NCBI GenBank assembly: GCA_035581425.1 | Contig: DATJVP010000044.1 | Location: forward strand, 1-47,469 | From: DASZHJ01 sp035581425 | Lineage (GTDB): Bacteria; Pseudomonadota; Alphaproteobacteria; ATCC43930; CGMCC-115725 | DNA length: 47,469 nucleotides | Direction: 5' to 3' | Shown here: piece by piece, positions 7,164 through 15,139 of the stretch | Numbering within the stretch: position 1 is the first letter of the stretch | How the letters are laid out: each line of letters starts with the position of its first letter | Made by a program: the position numbers and the translations under genes | Notes under the pieces: generated by a model | What the model saw: only the letters and a program-made list of their open reading frames with translations | Told to the model about the DNA's origin: nothing | The model's database searches: none

Positions 7164-8423
7164 ATGACATCCGATGCCCGCGCCGATCTCGTGCTCGCCG
7201 TTGCAAAGGCGCTCTACGTCAACGGACAGGCGACGGAGCAGACGGTGCGCGCGGCGGCGCGTGTCGCACAGGCCCTGGGACTGCAGGCGGCGATCCTGCC
7301 GCGCTGGGGGTCGCTGCGTCTCGTCGCCGCCGATGGGAGCGGCGCCGCAATCGCCGAGGTGGCCGCCGCTCCGGCGGGCGTCAACATGGATCGCGTCACC
7401 GCGGCGATGCGCATGGTCGAGGAAATCGAGTCCGGGCGCCTCGCGCCGGATGCCGCCAAGGCCAGGATCGAGGAGATCTCGAGAGCGCCGCCGGCGCCGG
7501 CCTGGCTCTTCACGCTCGCCGCGGCGGCGGGCGCGCTGGCGCTCGCCGTCATCTTCGGCCTCCGGCAAGGCGCCGCCGCGATCCTGATTCCCCTCAGTGC
7601 AGGCGCGGGCGCTCTTTTGCGTAGGGCGCTCGGGCGTGTGAGCGCAAATCTCCTGCTGCAGCCCTTTTCCGCCGCGCTCGCTGCGGGGCTCATCGGCGCA
7701 TTCGCGGTCCGCCACGAGCTGAGCACGACTTTGCGCCTTGTCGCTGTCGCGCCATGCATGATCCTCGTGCCGGGACCGCACTTCCTCAACAGCGCGCTCG
7801 ACCTCATTGCAGGCCGTGTTGCGCTGAGCGTCGCCCGTCTGGTCTACGCCGTGCTCGTCGTCCTCGCGATCTCCGCGGGCCTGCTGCTCGGCCTGACGTT
7901 GCTCGGCGTCACGCTTCCGACCGACCCCGAGGGCTCCGCTATCCCGCTCTGGGAGGACGCGATCGCCGCCGGCATCGCCGTCGCGGCCTACAGCATTTTC
8001 TTCTCGACGCCGCTCAAGATGCTGCCCTGGCCCGTCGCGGTCGGGATGCTCGCCCATGCCCTTCGATGGGTGGCGGTCACCGTGCTCGATCTCGGTGCGG
8101 CCGCCGGCGCCATGACGGCTTGCATCGTCGTCGCGCTCATCCTGACGCCGGTCTCCCGGCGCACGCACATGCCCTTTGCCGCCATCGGCTTTGCCTCCGT
8201 CGTCTCGATGATCCCCGGCGTCTTCATCTTCAGGATGGCGAGCGGCCTCCTGCAGATCGCGCGCAGCTCGGATGCGGCCGCCGAGCTCTTCCGCGCGACC
8301 GCCTCCGACGGGCTCGCGGCCGTGACGATCATGCTGGCGATGAGCCTCGGCCTCGTGGTGCCGAAGATCCTCATCGATCATGTCGGCGATCTCCGGGCGC
8401 CGACGAAAACCCTCCGACGCTAG
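7164..8423 (+). CDS. ThrE-family threonine/serine exporter-like membrane protein
   Basis: The 419-aa protein has a soluble N-terminal domain (about 1-110) with the family pattern LYVNGQATEQTVRAAARVAQ, then about ten hydrophobic helices from residue 115 to 400. These include GAFAVRHELSTTLRLVAVAPCMILVPGPHF, the polar, conserved mid-protein segment of the DUF1212/ThrE domain, and a second domain of the ThrE_2 type (MPFAAIGFASVVSMIPGVFI). Both halves being in one chain is the actinobacterial ThrE-like layout rather than the split YjjP/YjjB one. Members export threonine and serine across the inner membrane by proton motive force; the substrate here is inferred from family only. It follows fumC by 24 bases with a weak ribosome-binding site and may be co-transcribed. 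Confidence 0.85.
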   Translation: MTSDARADLVLAVAKALYVNGQATEQTVRAAARVAQALGLQAAILPRWGSLRLVAADGSGAAIAEVAAAPAGVNMDRVTAAMRMVEEIESGRLAPDAAKARIEEISRAPPAPAWLFTLAAAAGALALAVIFGLRQGAAAILIPLSAGAGALLRRALGRVSANLLLQPFSAALAAGLIGAFAVRHELSTTLRLVAVAPCMILVPGPHFLNSALDLIAGRVALSVARLVYAVLVVLAISAGLLLGLTLLGVTLPTDPEGSAIPLWEDAIAAGIAVAAYSIFFSTPLKMLPWPVAVGMLAHALRWVAVTVLDLGAAAGAMTACIVVALILTPVSRRTHMPFAAIGFASVVSMIPGVFIFRMASGLLQIARSSDAAAELFRATASDGLAAVTIMLAMSLGLVVPKILIDHVGDLRAPTKTLRR

Positions 8424-8447
8424 CGGGCCTCGGCACGCGGCATGAGG

Positions 8448-8477
8448 AAGGCGGCGCTCTCCCGTGAGCCGCGCCTT
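8448..8477. terminator. possible bidirectional terminator hairpin
   Basis: In the 54-bp gap between two convergent genes, AAGGCG-gc-GCTC and GAGC-cg-CGCCTT can pair around a six-base loop with one 2x2 internal mismatch. AA/TT ends flank the stem, but there is no long T-run. Its position, ending one base before the stop of the minus-strand gene, fits a shared terminator. Confidence 0.35.
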
Positions 8478-9512
8478 CTATTCGATCACTTCGTTGGCGC
8501 GGGCGAGCAAGGAGGGCGGGATCGCGAGCGAGAGCGCCCTGGCAGCTCTTAGGTTGATCACCAACTCGTACGTCGTCGGCGCCTGTACCGGCAAATCCGC
8601 GGGCTTCTCGCCCTTGAGAATGCGATCGACGTAGCTCGCGGCGGCGCGGAAAGAGGATACCTCGTCCGGGCCGTAGGAGATCAGCCCGCCATCGGCCGCG
8701 AAATAGCGATAGGGATAGACCGCGGGCAAGCTGTGCTTGGCGGCGAGCGAGATGATGAGCCTACGATTGCCGATCGATCTGCCGCTTTCCGTGACGATGA
8801 GGCCACCGCCCGATCCGCTCGCGAAGCCCGCTATGCCGCGCTCGAGCTCTCCGCCGTCGCGTGCATCGATCGGGCTCACGTCAATTCCGAATGGCGGCGC
8901 CACCGCCTGTATGGCGGCCATCTGTCCGATACCGGAGCTTTCGCTGACGTCGCGGATGACGCCGACGCGCCGCAAATTCGGTTCCATCTGCTTCAGCAGC
9001 TCCAGCCATTTCCCGGCGGTGCCGAATTCGTATTGGAGGAACCCCGTGGTGTTGCCGCCGGGCTTCGCAAGGCTCGCGACCAAGCCCCGACTGACGGGAT
9101 CGGTGACCTTGACGAACACGATGGGCACCGTGCGGGTCACCTTTTGTATTTCAGCGACGGCCGTCCCGCCCGTCGCCAGAATGACGTCGGGCCGCAAGCC
9201 GACCAGCTCCTGCGCGTATCTCCGATAGAGATCGGCGTCGCCGGCTCCCCAGCGATAATCGATCTGCAGATTGCCGTCTTGTTTCCAGCCCCGATCCTGA
9301 AGCCCTTCGACGAAACCTGAGGTGTCGGTCCGGGCGAGAGGATCGTCCGCCGCCAAGTTCATGAGCGCCCCGACGCGCCGTCTGTCGGCCGCCGCATCCG
9401 CCCAAGCGGCGAAAGGCCGACCGGCCGCCGCGCCGGCGAGAAGCGCAAGAATATCGCGTCGTCTCACTTCGCTTTCCCCCAAACGACGAGATCCTATCAG
9501 GTCGCTGTCCAT
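8478..9512 (-). CDS. ABC transporter substrate-binding protein (ABC_sub_bind/TrpX-like)
   Basis: The 344-aa protein belongs to the ABC_sub_bind family (PF04392-type), periplasmic binding proteins for uncertain ligands. Visible hallmarks are RRVGALMNLAADDP at the mature N-terminus, FVEGLQDRGWKQDGNLQIDY, LRPDVILATGGTAVAEIQKV, TVPIVFVKVTDPVSRGLVAS, LAKPGGNTTGF, and YGPDEVSSFRAAASYVDRIL with a KGEKPADLPVQAPT C-terminal motif. The N-terminus has RRRDILALLAGAAAG, suggesting a Tat or Sec signal; the Arg pair precedes D rather than the full Tat box. A GTG at 9521 would add three residues. No permease or ATPase lies next to it, so it is an orphan binding protein of the kind common in Bradyrhizobium-like genomes. 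It is divergent from the molybdopterin oxidoreductase gene. Confidence 0.88.
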   Translation of the reverse strand: MDSDLIGSRRLGESEVRRRDILALLAGAAAGRPFAAWADAAADRRRVGALMNLAADDPLARTDTSGFVEGLQDRGWKQDGNLQIDYRWGAGDADLYRRYAQELVGLRPDVILATGGTAVAEIQKVTRTVPIVFVKVTDPVSRGLVASLAKPGGNTTGFLQYEFGTAGKWLELLKQMEPNLRRVGVIRDVSESSGIGQMAAIQAVAPPFGIDVSPIDARDGGELERGIAGFASGSGGGLIVTESGRSIGNRRLIISLAAKHSLPAVYPYRYFAADGGLISYGPDEVSSFRAAASYVDRILKGEKPADLPVQAPTTYELVINLRAARALSLAIPPSLLARANEVIE

Positions 9513-9607
9513 TGATAGCACACCCCTCGCCGGCGAGCGCGGGAGACCATTGATTCCGCGGGACGCGGCGTAATAATGAGCGGAGCTGTCCGCACGGGAG
9601 AGGATCG

Positions 9608-11665
9608 ATGGAGAGACGACGGGTCACCTGCGCGCACGACTGTCCCTGCATGTGCTCGCTCATTGCGACCGTGGAGAACGACCGGATCCTGAAGATCGAG
9701 GGCGATCCCGAGCATCCCTTCACCGACGGCTTTGCCTGCGCGAAGGTCAATCGCGACGCCGAGGTCGTGCACTCGCGGGATCGACTGAAGACACCGCTCC
9801 GGCGCATCGGGCCGAAGGGCGCGGGCAAGTTCGAGCCCATCACCTGGGACGCGGCGCTCGACGAGATCGAGAGCCGGTGGAAAGCGATCATCGCCGCCGA
9901 CGGCCCCTTGGCGATCCTCGGCTACGCCTATAGCTCGCACCAAGGGCAGATCAACCGGCACCTGATCAACGGTCTCATTCACGCCATGGGGACGAGCCGC
10001 CTCCAGGCCGGCACGGTCTGCGATAGCTGCGCCGATACCGCCTGGGAAGTGACGCTCGGCCCGGTGGGCTGCGCCGATCCCGAGGACATCGTCCATTCCG
10101 ATCTGATCCTGGTCTGGGGCTGCGACCTCAAAGCCGTGAATGTCCATCTCTGGCAGAAGATCGAGCAGCGCCAGAAGCAGGGGATCGAGGTCGTCGTCAT
10201 CGACCCCCGCAGAAACCGCACGGCCGCAAGCGCGGATTGGCACCTGCCGATCGGGATCGGCACCGACGCCGCGCTCGCGATCGGGATCGTTCATATCCTC
10301 GTGCGCGACGGAAAATGCGACGAGGACTATCTCGCCGAGAACACGCTCGGCTTCGAGCGCTGGAAGACCGAGGTCGTCGCCAATTTCCCGCCGGCCAGGG
10401 TCGCGGAAATCACGGGCCTGCCGGTCGCGGACATCGAGCGCCTCGCGGCGCTCTACGGCGCGGCGAAGCGCTCGTTCCTGCGCATCGGCTGGGGAATGAC
10501 GCGGCTCGCGCGCGGCGGACAGGCGCTCCGCGCGGTGGCGACGCTGCCCGCGATCACCGGCGCTTACGGCCGGCGCGGCGGCGGCGCCTTTTCCGTCACC
10601 GCGGCCTCGATGGACTTCAACTTCTCCGCCGTGCGGACGCCCTCCGGTCCGGCCAAGACTCGCACGGTGAATCACAGCCTCCTCGGAGAGGCTCTCCTCA
10701 CCCTCCGCGATCCCCCGATCAAGGCGCTGCTGATCTGCTCGAACAATCCGGCCGTCACCAATCCCGATACCAAGAAGGTGAGGCAGGCGCTCGCGCGCGA
10801 GGATCTCTTCACGGTCGTGCACGATCCCGCGCTCACGGATACCGCGCGCTACGCGGATATCGTGCTGCCGGCCACGACCTATCTCGAGACCGAGGATTTC
10901 TATCGCGCCTACGGCACCTACTACATGCAGTTCTCGCCTGCCGCCGTTCCGCCGCAGGGCGAGGCCCGCTCGAACATGCGCCTCGCCCAGGACCTCGCGC
11001 GGCGCATGGGCGTCGAGGACGCGATCTTCAGGATGACGCCGAAGGAGATCCTTCCGAAATTCTTCGAGGGCGCCAAGGGCGCGGTCGCGAAGATCGATCC
11101 CAAGCGCCTGCTCGATCACCGCGCGATCAAGGTCGCGCCCGAGGGCGAAGGACAGGAGTTCCGGACCAAGTCCGGAAAGCTCGAGATCTACTCCGAGCAC
11201 CTCGCGGCCCAGGGATTGCCGCCGATGCCGGTCTGGGAGCCCGATCCGCAGGAGGAGGAGGATGCCGCGCGCTGGCCGCTGCGGCTCTTGACCACACCCG
11301 GCTATTTCCAATCGCACACGGCCTTCTCGGCCAACGCCTTCCTGCGGCGCCGCGAGGGCGAGCCCTGCTGCATCCTGCATCCGAAAGAGGCCGAGCGCCG
11401 CGGGCTTGCCGACGGCAGCAAGGTGCGCGTCTTCAACGACCGCGGCGAAGTCGGCCTCGTGCTCGGGATCAGCGACGAGATTCGCGAGGGCGTGCTTCTC
11501 ATTCCGGGACAGCGGCCCTCGGCGGAAACCGTGTCGGGCAGCGTCAACATCCTCTGCTCCGACCGGCTGACGGACATCGGCGGCGGCGCCACCTATCAGA
11601 GCACCTTCCTCGAGGTCGGCCGCTGGGTGGATCACTCGCCCTTCAGCCGCACCGCCGGGAAATAG
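9608..11665 (+). CDS. molybdopterin-dependent oxidoreductase (DMSO reductase superfamily)
   Basis: The 685-aa protein binds bis-MGD molybdenum and a 4Fe-4S cluster. Cluster cysteines are Cys8, Cys12, Cys16 and Cys44 (CAHDCPCMC and GFACAK). A likely molybdenum-ligand region is AGTVCDSCADTAW, with Cys138 and Cys141. Cofactor-binding motifs follow: LILVWGCDLKAVN, VVVIDPRRNRTAA, ALLICSNNPAVTNPDTKKV and DIVLPATTYLE; the C-terminal dinucleotide domain runs from about 555 to 675 (LHPKEAERRGLADGSKVRVF). No twin-arginine signal is visible, so the enzyme is probably cytosolic. There are no electron-transfer or membrane subunits nearby, typical of the single-subunit members. GAGAGGATCG precedes the ATG. 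The 3' end overlaps the convergent DCC/LMF gene by 34 bp. Substrate unknown. Confidence 0.9.
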   Translation: MERRRVTCAHDCPCMCSLIATVENDRILKIEGDPEHPFTDGFACAKVNRDAEVVHSRDRLKTPLRRIGPKGAGKFEPITWDAALDEIESRWKAIIAADGPLAILGYAYSSHQGQINRHLINGLIHAMGTSRLQAGTVCDSCADTAWEVTLGPVGCADPEDIVHSDLILVWGCDLKAVNVHLWQKIEQRQKQGIEVVVIDPRRNRTAASADWHLPIGIGTDAALAIGIVHILVRDGKCDEDYLAENTLGFERWKTEVVANFPPARVAEITGLPVADIERLAALYGAAKRSFLRIGWGMTRLARGGQALRAVATLPAITGAYGRRGGGAFSVTAASMDFNFSAVRTPSGPAKTRTVNHSLLGEALLTLRDPPIKALLICSNNPAVTNPDTKKVRQALAREDLFTVVHDPALTDTARYADIVLPATTYLETEDFYRAYGTYYMQFSPAAVPPQGEARSNMRLAQDLARRMGVEDAIFRMTPKEILPKFFEGAKGAVAKIDPKRLLDHRAIKVAPEGEGQEFRTKSGKLEIYSEHLAAQGLPPMPVWEPDPQEEEDAARWPLRLLTTPGYFQSHTAFSANAFLRRREGEPCCILHPKEAERRGLADGSKVRVFNDRGEVGLVLGISDEIREGVLLIPGQRPSAETVSGSVNILCSDRLTDIGGGATYQSTFLEVGRWVDHSPFSRTAGK

Positions 11666-13458
11666 AGCCCCAGCAGGCGCCGATCCCACCACAGGTCCCT
11701 CGCCCGTTCCGCGCGGCTGGCATAGACGTAGTCGTAGTAGCGCGCCCGCACAAAGAGCGGCGGCTTGTCCGGAAACGGGTTCCTCGCGAGAAGCGCCACT
11801 ACCGTCGGCTCGTTTTGCAGCAGACGCTCTAGAAAGCGCGGAAACCAATTGACGCGCCGCGGATCGTCGAGCGCCGCGAACCACATCTGCCAATCGAGGC
11901 GCGGCTGGTAGGGAATGTTCCAACGCGGCTCGCGTGCGACATCGCCGGGCTTGAACGGGAACTCGTACTCCCGCCATTCATTGCCGTCGCTCGAGCCCTC
12001 CACGACGATCTCGTGCCGGCTCGTCGTCATGACCGCGAAGAGACCGTAGCTGCCGACGATGTGGAACGGCGAGAAGAAGCCGTCGACCGCGCGCGCCGCC
12101 AAAGGCGGCATGCCGCCGAGGCGCAAATCGAGCTCGACCAGGCTGCAGAAGAGGGTCACCACCGCGAAGCCGCCGACGATCGCCGCGACGGCCCGTCTCG
12201 GCGGATTGCGCTTGGCGCGCACGGTGACAAACTCCTGAAGACGCGAGGGGAGACACTTGCGCAGAGCGGCGTCGTCGAAGAGCGGCAGGCATAGCAGCAT
12301 GGTCTGCAGATTGAACCAGTTGTAATTGCCGGTGAGGACGATCGAGAGCTGCAGCAGCAGAAAGCCGAACGCCGCCACAAACCGCGGACGTCGCGGCAGG
12401 AAGATGAAAAACGGCAGCACCAGCTCGATGAAGAAAGTGCCGGCGGTGGCCACTGTCAGCACGCCCAGCGGCAGCCTCGCGGCGGACCAGGCGACGGGCG
12501 TCGGCAGTGGCTGGGTCAGGAAATGATAGGAGAGCGCCGAGAGGTTCCACCAGTTGGGATCGCCGCTCGCGAGCTTGACGACGCCGGACATGAACATGAA
12601 GCGGAAGAGGAGCCAGCGCAGCAGCCAGATTCCGGGCTGGGTCGCGAAGCTCAGCAGCAGCGCGATGAAGCCCGTCTCCAGCAGGAATATGTCCCACTGG
12701 TAGGTCATGAAGGTCTGTCCCGCATAGAGCAGCGAGAGATAAAGGAGGTAGAGCAGGAAGAGGCTGAGTCGCGGCAGGAGATTCAACGTGAGCAGCAGCG
12801 ACAATCCCACGCCCGCCCAGCACACGGCCTCGATCGCGCCATCGCCGGCGTCGATCCAGAACACCATCGGCATGCGCAGGAAACGCTCCGGTCCGACCCG
12901 GCTCGCGATCGCCTGAGTGAGCTCGCCGAGCGGCAGGATGCCGTGGCTGCCGATGAGCCCCGCGGCTTGTACGGCGAAGGAGGCGAAGGCCGCGAGGTAG
13001 ATCAGCCCCAGCAGGCGCAAAAAGAGATACGCGACGAGATGATATCTCGGCGGCTCATGCTGCCTACCCCAGAGCAGCAGGCTCAGACGGAAAAAGGCGG
13101 GCCGGTGCGCGGCGACGAAGGCATAAGCGTGCTCGGATGCCGGCGCGAAGCCCGGAAGCTTTCGATAGAGCCAGAGCCAGAACCCCTTGCCGCGGGCGTA
13201 GCTCAGCGTGAGGAAGCTTGCTTCGGCGGCGCTCGCGCGGCGTCCATCGGGCCCGATGAATTGCACCGCGCGCCGGAACTCCTCCGTCGAGATCTCTGGA
13301 AATCGCGCTCCGACTTCTTGATAGGGCCGATAATCGACACGGGCGCCGGTGAGCGCCCGCCAGTAGCGAGCCCAATAGCCGCAGAAGCCGCAATCGCCGT
13401 CAAAGACGAGCAGCGGTCGCGCCTTGCCGGATGCGATCAGGGGACGCTCGCTTCCCAT
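11632..13458 (-). CDS. DCC thiol-disulfide domain fused to lipase-maturation-factor-like membrane protein
   Basis: The 608-aa protein joins two families. Residues 14-130 are a DCC (DUF393) thiol-disulfide oxidoreductase-like domain with LLVFDGDCGFCGYW (CxxC at Cys23 and Cys26). From about residue 140 it resembles lipase maturation factor (LMF1): several transmembrane helices, then LETGFIALLLSF, GVVKLASGDPNWWNLSALSY, HFLTQPLPTP, GNYNWFNLQTMLL, and a soluble C-terminus with PYQPRLDWQMWFAALDDPR, FPRFLERLLQNEP and RYYDYVYA. Eukaryotic LMF1 is an ER membrane factor for disulfide-dependent folding of lipases. By analogy this protein may assist folding of disulfide-bonded exported proteins in the inner membrane, with the DCC part as redox partner; that is inference. 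No lipase gene is adjacent. It overlaps the molybdopterin gene end by 34 bp. Confidence 0.85.
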   Translation of the reverse strand: MGSERPLIASGKARPLLVFDGDCGFCGYWARYWRALTGARVDYRPYQEVGARFPEISTEEFRRAVQFIGPDGRRASAAEASFLTLSYARGKGFWLWLYRKLPGFAPASEHAYAFVAAHRPAFFRLSLLLWGRQHEPPRYHLVAYLFLRLLGLIYLAAFASFAVQAAGLIGSHGILPLGELTQAIASRVGPERFLRMPMVFWIDAGDGAIEAVCWAGVGLSLLLTLNLLPRLSLFLLYLLYLSLLYAGQTFMTYQWDIFLLETGFIALLLSFATQPGIWLLRWLLFRFMFMSGVVKLASGDPNWWNLSALSYHFLTQPLPTPVAWSAARLPLGVLTVATAGTFFIELVLPFFIFLPRRPRFVAAFGFLLLQLSIVLTGNYNWFNLQTMLLCLPLFDDAALRKCLPSRLQEFVTVRAKRNPPRRAVAAIVGGFAVVTLFCSLVELDLRLGGMPPLAARAVDGFFSPFHIVGSYGLFAVMTTSRHEIVVEGSSDGNEWREYEFPFKPGDVAREPRWNIPYQPRLDWQMWFAALDDPRRVNWFPRFLERLLQNEPTVVALLARNPFPDKPPLFVRARYYDYVYASRAERARDLWWDRRLLGLYFPAVRLKGE

Positions 13459-13655
13459 CTCGACGCGCTCAGCCCATAAGCTCGGCCGTCCCGATAAAGC
13501 GTCCGTTCGGTTTCTGGCGAGGTGTCGAAGAACGATATGACCGCATCCGTTTCGCTCCTGGATCGAGGCGCGGCATCAGCATAGCCTCGATCCCCCGAAG
13601 TCGAAACGCATCCAGGCGGTGCTGGGGCATTCGAGCAGCGCCGCCGCACTGCGCC

Positions 13656-14744
13656 CTATTCGGGCCGCGCGGGATTGGTGCGCGAAATCGAGGTCAGGAG
13701 CTTCACCACTTCGGCTTGGCGATTGCAGCCGGTCTTCTGCAGCACGTGGGAGAGATGGGTTCGGACCGTATTGACGGAGAGAGCGCTGCTCTCGGCGATC
13801 CCGTGCACCGTTGCGCCCTCCGCGAGGGACCGGGCGACGCGCGCTTCGGCAGGCGTCAGGTCGAAGAGCGACTGCACGAGCTCGACGGGCGGCGCATGCG
13901 GCGCCACGACCGGCGTCACGATCAGCACGGCGGCGCTGCGGGCGAAGACATCGCGCGACGAGAGGCAGACCGGCACGACGTGCGCGATCATCGTCGCCTC
14001 CCTGTTGTCGTCGCGGACGGGAAATGACCGGACGCTCGCGCCGGAAATTCCCGAAGTCGCCTCCTGCAGCAGCTTGTCGGCGCTCTTGTCCTTCAGCGAG
14101 ACGCGGCCGAATGCCCGCCATTGCACATGGGCGTCGAGCGCTTCCATCAACGAGTTCGCGGCGAGGACCTTGCCGCTTTGATCCAGCACGAGGGCCGCGA
14201 GGCCCACGAGCGCGAGCGTCTCGCTGGCGGTGCGGGCACGTTCGAGCCGCAGCCGCGCCGCCATCAGAGCGCTCCGAGCGAGGTGCGGGCGCAGCTTGTC
14301 GAGCTCGCGAATTACGCTGGCCTCGACCGGCCCCAAGGAATAGTCCCGCTCCAGGCTGATCGCGAAGGCATCCCCGGTGGGCAGGGGAACGCCGGTCGCA
14401 GCGGCCCAGCCCAGGCCGCGCGGATAGATGATGTCGCGATAGAAGGGATCGGCGCGCATCTCCTCTTCCGTATAGACCTCGCCTTCGGTCAGGAAGCCGC
14501 CGTGGCACGCCGCATGGAAGCGCCGGAACCGCTCGGAGCGAGCGACCCATCCACTGTCGACCAGAGGCTTCATTGCCTCGAATCCCAACGCCGTCGAGGC
14601 TGCGAACTGATGGATCTCGCCATTCGAGACGAACAGGAACCCCGCGCGCGCGGAGGCGATCTTGGCGAGATCGCCCAGGACTCCGGGCCAGCAGTCCGCG
14701 ACGAAGGCGGACTCGTAAATGCGATCGACGAGTTGAGGGTCCAT
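13656..14744 (-). CDS. LuxR-family transcriptional regulator
   Basis: The 362-aa protein ends in a LuxR-type helix-turn-helix (about 293-350): FDLTPAEARVARSLAEGATV, then ALSVNTVRTHLSHVLQKTG, with the usual E of LTPAEARV and the recognition helix NTVRTHLSHV. The first 280 residues form a PAS/GAF-like sensory part (FLFVSNGEIHQFAAS, ALVGLAALVLDQSGKVLAANSLME); no acyl-homoserine-lactone pocket motif is recognised. AAGGGGGAACCGC precedes the ATG at 14744. It stands alone, divergent from the cyclase/FGE fusion gene at 15140, and could regulate that gene or itself. Signal unknown. Confidence 0.85.
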   Translation of the reverse strand: MDPQLVDRIYESAFVADCWPGVLGDLAKIASARAGFLFVSNGEIHQFAASTALGFEAMKPLVDSGWVARSERFRRFHAACHGGFLTEGEVYTEEEMRADPFYRDIIYPRGLGWAAATGVPLPTGDAFAISLERDYSLGPVEASVIRELDKLRPHLARSALMAARLRLERARTASETLALVGLAALVLDQSGKVLAANSLMEALDAHVQWRAFGRVSLKDKSADKLLQEATSGISGASVRSFPVRDDNREATMIAHVVPVCLSSRDVFARSAAVLIVTPVVAPHAPPVELVQSLFDLTPAEARVARSLAEGATVHGIAESSALSVNTVRTHLSHVLQKTGCNRQAEVVKLLTSISRTNPARPE

Positions 14745-15139
14745 GCGGTTCCCCCTTGGGTGGCATCGAACGCGCTGAGACGACCGTTATACCCGAGCAA
14801 GACTCCCGAAATGCGGGTTTTATTCCGTGCCTCTCCCGCGAATGCGGTGCGGCGGAACTCCCCAACCAAGGGGATTGGCGACGACGCCGGCGCGCGCCCG
14901 CCGCGCAGCATCGCCAACGAATTCTGCCGATATCGACGCAACTTATGCGCGCGTCCATTTTTTGACATAGGGGGTATGTGAGCTGGGAACCTGACGCGCC
15001 CTAGGTCGCGTGTTAGTGAAGCCGCTGAAATCATTGAGCGCGACCGCAAACATTCGAATAAACCGCTGGCTGTGAGGGATGTCCTCGGCCGACGCGGTGA
15101 TCTGCACCTTGGGTCCACATAAGGCACACTGGTAGCCAC
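14745..15139. other. 395-bp divergent intergenic region
   Basis: The spacer separates the LuxR regulator (minus) and the cyclase/FGE gene (plus). It is noticeably richer in A+T around 14940-15065 than the neighbouring genes, as expected of promoter DNA. A possible plus-strand promoter is listed separately. Small frames here look random. An isolated TTGACA at 14962-14967 has no partner -10 box. Confidence 0.4.
15034..15062 (+). promoter_or_regulatory. possible sigma-70 promoter of the cyclase/FGE gene
   Basis: TTGAGC (15034-15039) and AATAAA (15057-15062) are separated by 17 bases, each matching four of six consensus positions. A start near 15069 would leave a leader of about 70 bases before the ATG at 15140. 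Found by eye only; weak evidence. Confidence 0.3.

Noticed and set aside
5586..8381. 931-codon open frame on the minus strand across fumC and the ThrE-family gene
   Set aside because: It is antisense to two clear genes, Arg/Asp/His-rich, with no family motif. High GC at third codon positions keeps such shadow frames open.
9497..11977. 826-codon minus-strand frame over the molybdopterin gene
   Set aside because: Low-complexity Arg/Gly/Asp composition, antisense to a gene with intact iron-sulfur and cofactor motifs.
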